From a virus, in the IMG/VR virus record IMGVR_UViG_3300042991_000413, positions 1 through 32,512 of that record: a stretch of DNA of 32,512 nt, one strand, 5' to 3'. The translations under genes were made by a program, and so were the position numbers. Of this stretch, positions 12,733 to 20,939 are shown piece after piece (within the stretch, counting starts at the first letter, position 1; the number at the start of each line of letters is the position of its first letter). The notes beneath the pieces are model-generated. The model was given only the letters and a program-made list of their open reading frames with translations, searched no databases and had not been told where the DNA came from.

Positions 12733-15108
12733 ATGAAACCAGTCCTTATTGTAGAACATTGCATGGACGGTCTAAAACCATTAAGCGAATCTAATACTCC
12801 AAAAGGTGAATATATTTTGGGTGGTACGTTTACTGAGTTCGGAATTAAAAATAGGAACGACAGGATTTATACCGCTGAAAAATTTATACCGCATCTTAAC
12901 GAGTTATTAAGTCGTAAGAAACAATTAGGTGTTGTTTATGGTGAATTTGATCATCCTGATGTTTTTGACACATCATTATCAAGGGTTTCGCACACAATCG
13001 AAAATGCACAGTATGTTAAAGAAAGTAACATAGTTACAGGTAAAATTAGATTGCTCAATACACATTGGGGTAAAGAAGCGAAGGCACTTGTTGATGATGG
13101 TTGTCCAATTTTTGTGTCATCTAGAGCTGCAGGCATTACAGAATCTGATGGTACAGTAACAGTAAAAAAGCTATTTACTTATGATGCCGTAGCTGATCCT
13201 GGATTTAGTTCAGCACGAATGGAAGTTAGATCTTTAAATGAAAGTTTAGGATTTAATGAAAGTTCAAACTTTAGGGTATATGATATATCTGATGAGTCAA
13301 AAATTAATGAATTATTTAAAATGAATGAAGATTTTGTTACAAAAAAACAAATGGTCGAGTATTCTAATTATTTAACTGAAGAAATTGAAAAATTCAAAAC
13401 TGCTATTAACGAAGCAATAAAAGGTAATACCGAGTTTGATCCTTCTAAGTTAGAAACAATGCTTGATTATCACGAAAAATTGCATGAACAACAAACAAAA
13501 ATTGGCAAGTATTTAGATTATTTAGCCGAAAAATTACAATTTGTTGTTAATGAAAACATTGAATTGAAGAAAACCACTACAGGTTTAATTAAACACAATG
13601 ATTATCTTGCTGAAAATTTGGAAAAAATAGGAAACTATTCTGAATATTTAGCTGAAAATCTTGACAAATCTATTGATTATGGTAAATATGTTGCCGAAAC
13701 ATTAGATAAAAATATTGACTTTTCAGAATATATTGCTGAACATGTTGATAAAAATATTAAATACTCTGAGTATTTAGCTGAAAATCTTGATAAATCTATT
13801 GATTATTCAGAATATATAGCTGAAAGCTTAGATAAATCTATTGATTATTCAGAATATGTTGCTGAAAATCTTGACAAATCTATTGAATATTCAGAATATT
13901 TAGCAGAGAGTTTAGATAGTTCTATTGTTTATTCAGAGTACATAGCTGAAAATCTTGACAATAATATTGCATATTCGGAATATATTGCAGAACATGTTGA
14001 TAATAACATTTCTTATTCAGAGTATATCGCTGAAAATCTTGATGATTCAATGGCTTATACAAATTATATCGCTGAAAATCTTGACAAAACTATTGAAAGT
14101 TCAAAACTTTTAACTGAACAGTTGAAAACTGGCGGTAAAGTTAATGAAACATTCGAATTTGTTAATGAAGAAGGTGATGTTAATGTAGATCAATATTACG
14201 ATGATGAAGATGGTGATTCATTAGAAGGTCCAACTTCGGAAGCTCAACCAGAAGTTGTTGATCAAGATCCAACAGCAGTTGATGTGCAAGGTGAAGGCGA
14301 AATTGATGTGCAAGGTGAAGGCGAAATTGATGTGCAAGGTGAAGGCGAAATTGACGTACAAGGTGATGAAGATGTAGAAGAAAGTGACATCGCTGGTATT
14401 CCAGCACCTGGTGAAACTGTTGCAATTGGTGACCAAACTGGTGAAGTTATGGCAACTAATGCACAAACTGGTATCGTTGTAGTTCAATTAGATGTACCTG
14501 ACGAAGAAGGTCAAGTTCAAGAAGTTGAAGTACACGAATCTAAAGTTACTAGATTAGGAAGTAGATTGAACAACGTTCAAACATCCTTAAAAGATAATAT
14601 AAATAAATTGATCCTTGAAACTAAAAAAAGAAAAGCTTCAGAAGAAGATCAACCACATTTTTTAATGTTTTTAACTGAAAAAAGAAAAGCAGCCTATTAT
14701 TCTTTATCTGATGAAGATAAAACTAAAGTTAAAATGGCTTTAAATGAAAACGTTGGTAAATATACTAGCGAATCACAAGTTATTTCAATTATTAATGAAG
14801 CTCTTTCTCCAAAGAAAAAATCATTCAACGAATTGTTACTTGATGCAATGCCATCAGAATTAACACCAATTTGGGAAAAACTTGACAGTAATGTTAAAAA
14901 TAATATTATTTTAACTTCAAGATTGTTCCCTGCTCTTGATACAGTACAAAAATTTGAGAGTTTCTGGTACAGTAGAGATTTAGAAAGGTACACAAACGAA
15001 AAACCTTCAAAACAATTAATTACAGAAAATCGTTTAGTTGACGGTTCAAAATTAACTGAATCACAACTAGATAGATTTAAATCAGTGTTTGATAAATTGA
15101 ATTCTTAA
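12733..15108 (+). CDS. 21: Prohead protease fused to scaffold-like repeat protein (gp21-gp22-like fusion)
   Basis: Residues 1 to about 170 match the T4 gp21 prohead protease: GGTFTEFGIKNRNDRIY, catalytic His in GEFDHP (H74), Ser in FVSSRAAG (S129 or S130) and the YDAVADPGFSSA segment (150-161). T4 gp21 is only 212 aa, whereas this protein is 791. Residues 287-454 are twelve 14-residue repeats of the type YSEYIAENLDKSID, two heptads each, expected to form a long coiled coil. Residues 470-560 are acidic with three VQGEGEID repeats, and 610-791 is a helical C-terminal domain. The extra part has the size and character of a gp22-type core scaffold, so protease and scaffold seem to be one polypeptide. 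It lies between the portal and capsid genes, as 21-22 do in T4. Sites such as SLNES (168-171) could be self-cleavage points. Confidence 0.88.
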   Translation: MKPVLIVEHCMDGLKPLSESNTPKGEYILGGTFTEFGIKNRNDRIYTAEKFIPHLNELLSRKKQLGVVYGEFDHPDVFDTSLSRVSHTIENAQYVKESNIVTGKIRLLNTHWGKEAKALVDDGCPIFVSSRAAGITESDGTVTVKKLFTYDAVADPGFSSARMEVRSLNESLGFNESSNFRVYDISDESKINELFKMNEDFVTKKQMVEYSNYLTEEIEKFKTAINEAIKGNTEFDPSKLETMLDYHEKLHEQQTKIGKYLDYLAEKLQFVVNENIELKKTTTGLIKHNDYLAENLEKIGNYSEYLAENLDKSIDYGKYVAETLDKNIDFSEYIAEHVDKNIKYSEYLAENLDKSIDYSEYIAESLDKSIDYSEYVAENLDKSIEYSEYLAESLDSSIVYSEYIAENLDNNIAYSEYIAEHVDNNISYSEYIAENLDDSMAYTNYIAENLDKTIESSKLLTEQLKTGGKVNETFEFVNEEGDVNVDQYYDDEDGDSLEGPTSEAQPEVVDQDPTAVDVQGEGEIDVQGEGEIDVQGEGEIDVQGDEDVEESDIAGIPAPGETVAIGDQTGEVMATNAQTGIVVVQLDVPDEEGQVQEVEVHESKVTRLGSRLNNVQTSLKDNINKLILETKKRKASEEDQPHFLMFLTEKRKAAYYSLSDEDKTKVKMALNENVGKYTSESQVISIINEALSPKKKSFNELLLDAMPSELTPIWEKLDSNVKNNIILTSRLFPALDTVQKFESFWYSRDLERYTNEKPSKQLITENRLVDGSKLTESQLDRFKSVFDKLNS
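13591..14094 (+). repeat. Twelve tandem 42-bp repeats (14-residue coiled-coil units)
   Basis: The 504 bases are exactly twelve in-frame 42-base units coding variants of x-Y-S-E-Y-(I/L)-A-E-N-L-D-K-S-I, with a thirteenth degenerate unit after them. No indel breaks the phase. Codons differ between units, so the array is old rather than recently amplified. Confidence 0.9.
14284..14355 (+). repeat. Three 24-bp repeats coding VQGEGEID
   Basis: Three tandem 24-base units, almost identical in DNA (GTGCAAGGTGAAGGCGAAAT and on), encode VQGEGEID. They are followed by a partial fourth, VQGDED. The near identity implies recent duplication, unlike the older 42-base array upstream in the same gene. Confidence 0.85.
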
Positions 15109-15147
15109 AAATAGAAAAAAATCATATTTTTTAAAGAATATATATCA
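15107..15147 (+). promoter_or_regulatory. Conserved 41-base leader/promoter block, copy 2 (before major capsid gene)
   Basis: It differs from 12677-12717 at only a handful of bases and keeps AAAAATAGAAAAAA, CATATTTTTT and AATATATATCA. The copy begins at the stop codon of the protease-scaffold gene. The ATATATATCA element is about 55-60 bases before the capsid ATG, longer than for other genes, leaving a leader of about 45 bases. Confidence 0.55.
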
Positions 15148-15192
15148 ATACTGAAAAACAAAGACATAAGTCTTAAAAAAATAAAATTAAAA

Positions 15193-17013
15193 ATGAATTT
15201 ATTAATTGACAATCAAAAAGCCGTCGCAAAATGGAAACCTGTATTGGAATCGTTAGGCGTATCTGATACTTACAAACAAAAGTGGATGGCAGAGTATGCA
15301 GAAATGCACTCTTTAAATGAAAATGTTGCTTATAGTACATTAGGTAACTTAAACGGTATGGGTGCTGTACAAGCGGCTCAACCTTCAACAACTCCTGGTT
15401 TAGTTTGGGGTGACTATGGTATGGGAACAGCAGGTGGTATTGGTTCTGGTGATGTTGGTCAAAACCTTCTTCCAGTTTCAATGAAAATCGCTGCTCAAAC
15501 TATTGGTTTAGATTTAGTAGCTGTTAAACCAGCTTCTTCTCCAAAAGTTGACTTGTTATTTGTTGACTTCAAATATGATAACTTAGCTGACTCTACATTG
15601 AAAGATGAGAGACCAATTATGTTCTCTTTGAATATGGCAAGTTCTTCTAATGTTGCTGCATTGAACGCAGCTTTAAAAGCTTCTATGGCAGCTAAATTGG
15701 ATGCTAATGGACAACCAGTAAGAGAAAAAGTAGGTGGCTTAACTGCTCCTGTTTATGTTCACTTATCAGGTGGTACTCTTTTAACTGCTGCAGGAACATC
15801 AACTGGCGTTTATTTCGCAAAAGGATGGCAAACTGCTGCTCAACTTGAAAATTTTGATTCAACTTTAACCAATTATCCAGCTAATGGTACAACTCCTAAA
15901 AAAGAAGGTATCATGGAATTCTTAGGATGGTCACGTATTAATGGTTATCCAATGTTTAGAATCTTCCGTCAATTCAACACTGGCGCTAATAACGCAGGAT
16001 GGGGTTTTGTAGATGATAGAAATACTTTCCCAACAGCAGCATATTCAATCGTGGATATGTTAAATGATGCTACAGCATTAGAAGTTACTGATGGTGATGT
16101 TTTAAGTGGTCTTACCTTAACTGGTTGTACTATTGATTTAGTATCATTGTTAGAAGATCATATTCCTGGCTTCTCAGCAGGTTGGTATATGAACAAACCT
16201 ATGACAAGAGATGAGGACGAAAGAACTTATCCAAATGTTATTGGACCAGACATCTTCACTAAAAATATTCAAGTTGGTGATGTAGAAATCTCTTCTTCAT
16301 TGAAAAGAACTCAAATTGAAGATATTAAAGCCGCTACTGGTATGGATATCGTTCAAAAATTAGAATCAGTATTGGTTAATGAACTTACTCAAACTATTTC
16401 TAAACAAATTATTGCAAAAGTAACTGAACTTGCAGACAAAAATAGAACAGCTTGGACTACTCCTAAAGATGGTTCTGGTGTTTCTAAATTCGACTTCAAC
16501 GTTGATGCTTATTTAGCAGTTGGTGCAGCTACCCCTGGTGGTGAAACTACTCACTCTATTCAAAGAAAGCTTATTGCTAAATTGAATAATGCTTCTAACT
16601 TCATCGCAACTGAAGGTCGTGTTGGTCCAGCTCAATACCTTGTAACTAACGGTAACTTAGCTTCTGTTATTCAAGATGTTGCTGGTTATACTATTAACCC
16701 AGTTAAAGCAAACTTAAATGCAAATGGTCAATTATTCCCAATGGGTAATGTTGGTAACATTTCTATTTATGTAGATCCTTATCAAAGATGGGATGACAAT
16801 CGTATCTTCTTAGGAAGAAAAAATAGTGTTGAACAACCAGGTTTGGTATTCGTACCTTACTTAATGGCACAGTCAATACAACTTATTTCCGAATCGACTT
16901 GGGCACCAAGAATGTTAATTCGTTCAAGATATGCTGTCGCTGATATTGGGTTCTTTCCATGGAAGCAATTCATGACAATTTTAGTTACTGATACCGCAGG
17001 TGTTCTTATCTAA
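15193..17013 (+). CDS. 23: Major capsid protein, T4 gp23-like
   Basis: This 606-aa protein is the main shell protein of the head. Conserved parts include NLLPVSMKIAAQTIGLDLVA and VKPASSPKVDLLFVDFKYD near the N-terminus, equivalent to the T4 gp23 LIAYDICGVQPMTGPTG region. They also include the C-terminal PGLVFVPYLMAQSIQLISES and the following WAPRMLIRSRYAVAD, which are highly conserved in gp23. The prohead-protease site is probably after E43 in SLNE|NVAYST, which fits the (L/I)-x-E rule. Codon choice shifts to GCT, ACT, AAC and TTC compared with neighbours, as expected for the most expressed gene. It has its own promoter-like block and a strong terminator right after the stop, consistent with a separate abundant transcript. 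Confidence 0.93.
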   Translation: MNLLIDNQKAVAKWKPVLESLGVSDTYKQKWMAEYAEMHSLNENVAYSTLGNLNGMGAVQAAQPSTTPGLVWGDYGMGTAGGIGSGDVGQNLLPVSMKIAAQTIGLDLVAVKPASSPKVDLLFVDFKYDNLADSTLKDERPIMFSLNMASSSNVAALNAALKASMAAKLDANGQPVREKVGGLTAPVYVHLSGGTLLTAAGTSTGVYFAKGWQTAAQLENFDSTLTNYPANGTTPKKEGIMEFLGWSRINGYPMFRIFRQFNTGANNAGWGFVDDRNTFPTAAYSIVDMLNDATALEVTDGDVLSGLTLTGCTIDLVSLLEDHIPGFSAGWYMNKPMTRDEDERTYPNVIGPDIFTKNIQVGDVEISSSLKRTQIEDIKAATGMDIVQKLESVLVNELTQTISKQIIAKVTELADKNRTAWTTPKDGSGVSKFDFNVDAYLAVGAATPGGETTHSIQRKLIAKLNNASNFIATEGRVGPAQYLVTNGNLASVIQDVAGYTINPVKANLNANGQLFPMGNVGNISIYVDPYQRWDDNRIFLGRKNSVEQPGLVFVPYLMAQSIQLISESTWAPRMLIRSRYAVADIGFFPWKQFMTILVTDTAGVLI

Positions 17014-17032
17014 TAATTAGATATTTAAAATC

Positions 17033-17058
17033 AAAGGAGAGTATTTATACTCTCCTTT
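17033..17058 (+). terminator. Intrinsic terminator after the major capsid gene
   Basis: AAAGGAGAGTA pairs perfectly with TACTCTCCTTT around a TTTA loop, followed by more T residues. It begins 20 bases after the capsid stop. It insulates the capsid transcript from the mosaic endonuclease/GNAT gene downstream. Confidence 0.9.
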
Positions 17059-17141
17059 TTTTGTCTCATATAAATAATAATATTTGTGACATTAAAATGA
17101 TAATAATATAAACTTTTGAGCTATTAAATTATATATAGTGT

Positions 17142-19118
17142 ATGATTAAAATAGATAAAATAGAAATAAAAACCACCAATAAAAATGTTGGATATTATAA
17201 GAATATTGGTTATAATATAAAATCAGGAGATGTAATTATTATTAATGTTTCTGATTTACCAGGAACATCAAAATATAAAATTGATGTTTCTTGTGATAAT
17301 TGTAAAAAAGAATATAAAATATCATATTTCTCATATTTGAGAAACATTAAAAGTGATATTTATTATTGTAAAAAATGTTCAGGTATAAGAGCAAAAGAAA
17401 CCAATTTAGAGAAATATGGAGTTGAACATCCTTTACAATTAGAAGAATTTAAAAATAAATCAAAGGAAACTAATTTAGAAAAATATGGATTTGAATATTC
17501 TATTCAAAATAGTAATATTAGAGATAAATCAAAAAATACAATTAAGGAAAAGTATGGTTCAGATGAATATATGTCAACTGAAGATTTTAAGAAAAAATCT
17601 AAAATAACATTAACTGAAAAATATGGTGTAGAACATCCTTTGCAAAATAATTTAATTAAACTCAAAGTTGAAAATACATGTATGAAAAGATATTCAGCGA
17701 AATCTCCATTGGAATCAGATATAATTAAAGAAAAAATATCTATTGTAAAAAAAGATAGATATGGTGATGAATTTTATAATAATAGAGATAAATATAAAGA
17801 AACATGTTTAGAGAGATTTGGGTTTGAAAATCCAATGCAAAATGAATTTGTAAAACAAAAATTATCAAATATAGTATTTGAAAAATATGGTGTATATCAT
17901 CCAGCACAAAACGATACAATATATAAAAAGATGATGAAAAATGGCATTAAAATATCGAAATATAATGAATCAGATATTTATTATCAAGGAGAATATGAAT
18001 TGGATTTTTTGAATAAATATTTTAATAAAATTAAAATAGGAAGAGGCAAATCAATAAAATATATTTTTAATGAGCAAGAATATGTATATTTTCCAGATTT
18101 TTATTTTCCAGATTTAAATTTAATTATAGAGATAAAATCATCTTATTGGTATAATAAACATTATGCTAAAAACTTAGCAAAAGAAAAGGTATGTAAAGAA
18201 AATGGTTATAATTTTTTATTTATAATAAATAAAAATTATGAAATATTTGAAAAAATGATTAATCCTATTATTTATAATAAAGAACACTCATGGCAATATG
18301 ATTTAAGATTAAATACGTTGGAATATGATATTAAAAATATAAATTTTGATTATACTAAACTTAAAATATCAGATTTTAAATTTGAGAGTATAGAAAAAAA
18401 TGATATTAGAACTAAAGAAGTTGTAGAGTTTATTAAAAAGTATGAATGGCTTGGTAAAATGCCAAATAGACCAACACATAGATTTATTGCAACTTATGAT
18501 AATATTTTAGCTGGTGTTATTGTTATGTCAACACCAAATTCTTTTTCTATGATGTTGGGTGAAAATACATCAAATATAGAAAAACTTATTAGTAGAGGTG
18601 CATGTGCATCTTGGACACCAAAGAATTTAGCAAGTTCATTATTAATGTGGTCTATTAATTGGATGGTTAAAAATACAGAATTTAGATTATTTGAAGCATA
18701 TGCAGATCCAGAAGCAAAGGAACTTGGTACTATTTATCAGGCTTGTAATTTTTATTATCTTGGAGATAATTTTGGTTCCGATAAACTATATTTTAATCCA
18801 AATAATCCGAATGGTTGGGTTAACAATAGGGGATTTAGGAAACTTAATTTTTATAAATCATTTTTGAAAAAAAATGGAATCATTTGGAATAATGAATGGA
18901 GTAAAAAAACAACAATATTATGGAATAAAATACCTAATGATATTGTAATAAAAATGAAAGAGTATTCTGTTAATTGTTTAAATGGTTGTCATGTTAGAAA
19001 GCCAAAAAATAAACACAAATATGCGTATGTTATTGGTAAAAATAAAAAAAAAACTAAATTATTAAGAAAGTATTTTGAAAAAAATAATAAAATATTTCCT
19101 TATCCTAAAAATAGATAA
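17142..19118 (+). CDS. Mosaic protein: Zn knuckles, KYG repeats, Vsr-like nuclease, Mom-like acetyltransferase
   Basis: Four parts can be seen in 658 aa. Residues 51-79 hold two CxxC pairs (C51/C54, C76/C79). Residues 84-261 hold about eight 23-residue repeats of the type T-x-L-E-K-Y-G-V-E-H-P-L-Q, known from phage homing-endonuclease-like proteins. Residues about 280-365 look like a Vsr/restriction-type nuclease (GEYELDFL, YFPDFYFPDLNLIIEIKSSY, E330 and K332). Residues about 425-585 match Mom-type GNAT proteins: WLGKMPNRPTHRFIA, LISRGACASWTP and FEAYADPEAKELGTIYQACN. Mu Mom modifies adenines with a methylcarbamoyl group. The gene lies right after the capsid terminator, a usual site for selfish endonucleases. 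It could be a homing endonuclease with a passenger domain or a modification-linked nuclease. Domain calls are from motif reading only. Confidence 0.75.
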   Translation: MIKIDKIEIKTTNKNVGYYKNIGYNIKSGDVIIINVSDLPGTSKYKIDVSCDNCKKEYKISYFSYLRNIKSDIYYCKKCSGIRAKETNLEKYGVEHPLQLEEFKNKSKETNLEKYGFEYSIQNSNIRDKSKNTIKEKYGSDEYMSTEDFKKKSKITLTEKYGVEHPLQNNLIKLKVENTCMKRYSAKSPLESDIIKEKISIVKKDRYGDEFYNNRDKYKETCLERFGFENPMQNEFVKQKLSNIVFEKYGVYHPAQNDTIYKKMMKNGIKISKYNESDIYYQGEYELDFLNKYFNKIKIGRGKSIKYIFNEQEYVYFPDFYFPDLNLIIEIKSSYWYNKHYAKNLAKEKVCKENGYNFLFIINKNYEIFEKMINPIIYNKEHSWQYDLRLNTLEYDIKNINFDYTKLKISDFKFESIEKNDIRTKEVVEFIKKYEWLGKMPNRPTHRFIATYDNILAGVIVMSTPNSFSMMLGENTSNIEKLISRGACASWTPKNLASSLLMWSINWMVKNTEFRLFEAYADPEAKELGTIYQACNFYYLGDNFGSDKLYFNPNNPNGWVNNRGFRKLNFYKSFLKKNGIIWNNEWSKKTTILWNKIPNDIVIKMKEYSVNCLNGCHVRKPKNKHKYAYVIGKNKKKTKLLRKYFEKNNKIFPYPKNR

Positions 19119-19135
19119 TAAAAATAATAATTTAA

Positions 19136-19149
19136 TTTTTATATATAGT
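19136..19149 (+). promoter_or_regulatory. TTTATATATAGTT element before the 155-aa gene
   Basis: TTTTTATATATAGTT lies about 20-30 bases before the ATG. The core TATATATAGT is shared with the element at 17130-17139 before the mosaic protein gene. It is one of the recurring TTWATATATA late-promoter candidates. Confidence 0.4.
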
Positions 19150-19166
19150 TAAAAATAAATTATTAC

Positions 19167-19634
19167 ATGATAACAAAATTTTTAGAATTTCTATATGAAT
19201 ATACATCTTATAGTGTACCTCATGCTACGGTAGGATTTAAGTATTCCGAACCAACTAATAAGTTTACAATATATTTAGATATGATATATGATGGTGATAA
19301 TGAAAATAAGATTAAAAGTATATTATCTAAATATAATATATCTTATGAAAATATGAATTTTAAAGATGAAATGTATAAGGATTCTGAAGATAATAACGTA
19401 TTAATTCAAAAAATAGAATTTTCATTTTTTGCTTATAATGATCTTGAAGCTGATTCTATAATTAAAACAATATTAGGTGATTTTGTTAATAATGATATTA
19501 ATTTTAATCCTCAAAGTATAATAGTGAAACCTTTACTTAGGCTACCTTCGCATCATAATGTAAGGTTAGCTGATCCTGGACAACCACCTTCTGATAGTAT
19601 TAATTCAAGAAGACCTGTAGGTTTTAACACATAA
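19167..19634 (+). CDS. Unknown protein, 155 aa, possible head-targeted virion protein
   Basis: I do not recognise a domain. The N-terminus MITKFLEFLYE resembles a capsid-targeting peptide: it is short, amphipathic and aromatic, ending in L-Y-E, which fits the T4 prohead-protease rule (L/I)-x-E. Cleavage would be after residue 11. Residues 20-115 alternate strands and helices (FTIYLDMIYDGDNENKIK; IQKIEFSFFAYNDLEADS) like a small alpha/beta fold. The C-terminus is polar and Pro-rich (RLPSHHNVRLADPGQPPSDS). It stands between the mosaic endonuclease and the glycan cluster, with its own promoter-like element. The virion assignment is tentative. Confidence 0.6.
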   Translation: MITKFLEFLYEYTSYSVPHATVGFKYSEPTNKFTIYLDMIYDGDNENKIKSILSKYNISYENMNFKDEMYKDSEDNNVLIQKIEFSFFAYNDLEADSIIKTILGDFVNNDINFNPQSIIVKPLLRLPSHHNVRLADPGQPPSDSINSRRPVGFNT

Positions 19635-19703
19635 TTTTCAATTAAACTAAACATTTTATTTTTTTTATATTATAATATTTTAAAATAATGTTATAATTGA
19701 TAA

Positions 19704-20375
19704 ATGAGGCTTTTAATAAAATTTCCAACAAGAAATAGGAGAAAAAAATTTTTTGAAGTGTTAGATAAATATTATTCTATGTTAAATAATATAAATTTAA
19801 CAGATTTTTGTATAACTATTGATGAGGATGATTTAACAATGAATAACGATGAGGTGTTAGCTATTTTAGATGGTTATGAAAATTTAAGTTGGTTTGTTGG
19901 TAATTCAAAAAGTAAAATTGCAGCTTGTAATGCTGATGTAGATGAGATAGAAGATTGGGATGTTGTTTTATTAGCATCTGATGACATGGTTCCACAAATA
20001 AAAGGATTTGATGATTTAATTAGGGATAATATGGAGAAGTATTATCCAGATACAGATGGTGTATTATGGTTTTTTGATGGAAATAGAAAGGACCTTAATA
20101 CACTTTGTATTTTAGGTAAAAAATATTATGATAGGTTTGGTTATATTTATCATCCTGGATATAAATCTTTTTATTGTGATGATGAATTTACAAAAGTTGC
20201 AAATAAATTAAAAAAACAAACATTTATAGAACAAGTAATTATAAAACATGAGCATCCAGATATTCCACAATTTAGATCTAATTTTGACGAGTCTTACGCC
20301 AAAAATAGTAAATATTATCCTGTTGATGCAAATTTTTTTCAATTAAGACAAAAAAATAATTTTGGATTAAAATGA
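19704..20375 (+). CDS. GT-A fold glycosyltransferase-like protein
   Basis: This 223-aa protein opens LLIKFPTRNRRKKFFEVL, the usual first strand and nucleotide-binding loop of GT2-like transferases. An acidic ITIDEDD follows at 38-43, and LLASDDMVPQ at about 89-98 is the DxD-like metal/nucleotide-sugar site. Residues from about 120 (DGVLWFFDGNRKDLNTLCIL) to HPGYKSFYCDDEF give the acceptor side. It has no membrane segment, so it would act in the cytoplasm. It is first in the rightward glycan cluster and overlaps the FkbM gene by four bases (ATGA). Donor and acceptor are unknown. Confidence 0.7.
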   Translation: MRLLIKFPTRNRRKKFFEVLDKYYSMLNNINLTDFCITIDEDDLTMNNDEVLAILDGYENLSWFVGNSKSKIAACNADVDEIEDWDVVLLASDDMVPQIKGFDDLIRDNMEKYYPDTDGVLWFFDGNRKDLNTLCILGKKYYDRFGYIYHPGYKSFYCDDEFTKVANKLKKQTFIEQVIIKHEHPDIPQFRSNFDESYAKNSKYYPVDANFFQLRQKNNFGLK

Positions 20376-20935
20376 ATATAGTACAAATAGGTGTATGTGA
20401 AGCAAATGATGATTTAACACAATTAATTGATAATAATCAACCAGACAAATTAATATTAGTTGAGCCTTTAAGTGTGCATAATGAAAACATATTAAAATGT
20501 TATGATTGGGTTAATAATAAATTTTTAGAAAATATTGCAATTTTACCAAATCATACGGACGAAAAAATAGATTTTTATTATCATGAAAAAGATGGTCCAT
20601 TATATGAGGTTGCAAGTATTAATGTTTCACACATATTAAAACATGGTTTTGATATATCTGGAGTTAAAAAATTGTCTGTTGATTGTTTCACGGTCAATGA
20701 ATTATTTGATAAATATGAATTAAAAAACATTGATATATTATATATTGATGCAGAAGGTATGGATGATCATATAATTAAGAGTATTGATTTTAGTAGTTAT
20801 ACAATAGATACTATATATTTTGAAAATTTACATTTAAATCAACTGGATATATATAATTATTTAAAAAATAAAGGATATGATATTACTATGAAAACTGGTC
20901 GTTATAATTGGAATTCATTAGCTAAAAAAATATAA
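20372..20935 (+). CDS. FkbM-family SAM-dependent methyltransferase
   Basis: This 187-aa protein opens with an IVQIGVCEANDDL SAM-binding loop and LILVEPLSVHNENI, where the acidic E-P is typical of FkbM proteins. It continues with LSVDCFTVNELFDKY and IDILYIDAEGMDDHIIKSID, the hallmark FkbM motifs. These enzymes O-methylate sugars or polyketides; in glycan clusters they usually methylate a sugar hydroxyl. It is somewhat short at the N-terminus compared with most family members, so it is a minimal catalytic core. It is coupled to the preceding transferase gene by a 4-base overlap and followed after 4 bases by another transferase gene, so the three are one translational unit. Confidence 0.85.
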   Translation: MNIVQIGVCEANDDLTQLIDNNQPDKLILVEPLSVHNENILKCYDWVNNKFLENIAILPNHTDEKIDFYYHEKDGPLYEVASINVSHILKHGFDISGVKKLSVDCFTVNELFDKYELKNIDILYIDAEGMDDHIIKSIDFSSYTIDTIYFENLHLNQLDIYNYLKNKGYDITMKTGRYNWNSLAKKI

Positions 20936-20939
20936 GAAT

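Noticed and set aside
13591-14094. Regular 42-bp repeats considered as a CRISPR array or non-coding repeat
   Set aside because: All units are in frame, diverged between copies, without spacers, and code for heptad repeats.
14180-14487. Minus-strand frames within the acidic repeat part of the protease-scaffold gene
   Set aside because: Shadows of the VQGEGEID repeats; composition is repetitive and there is no independent support.
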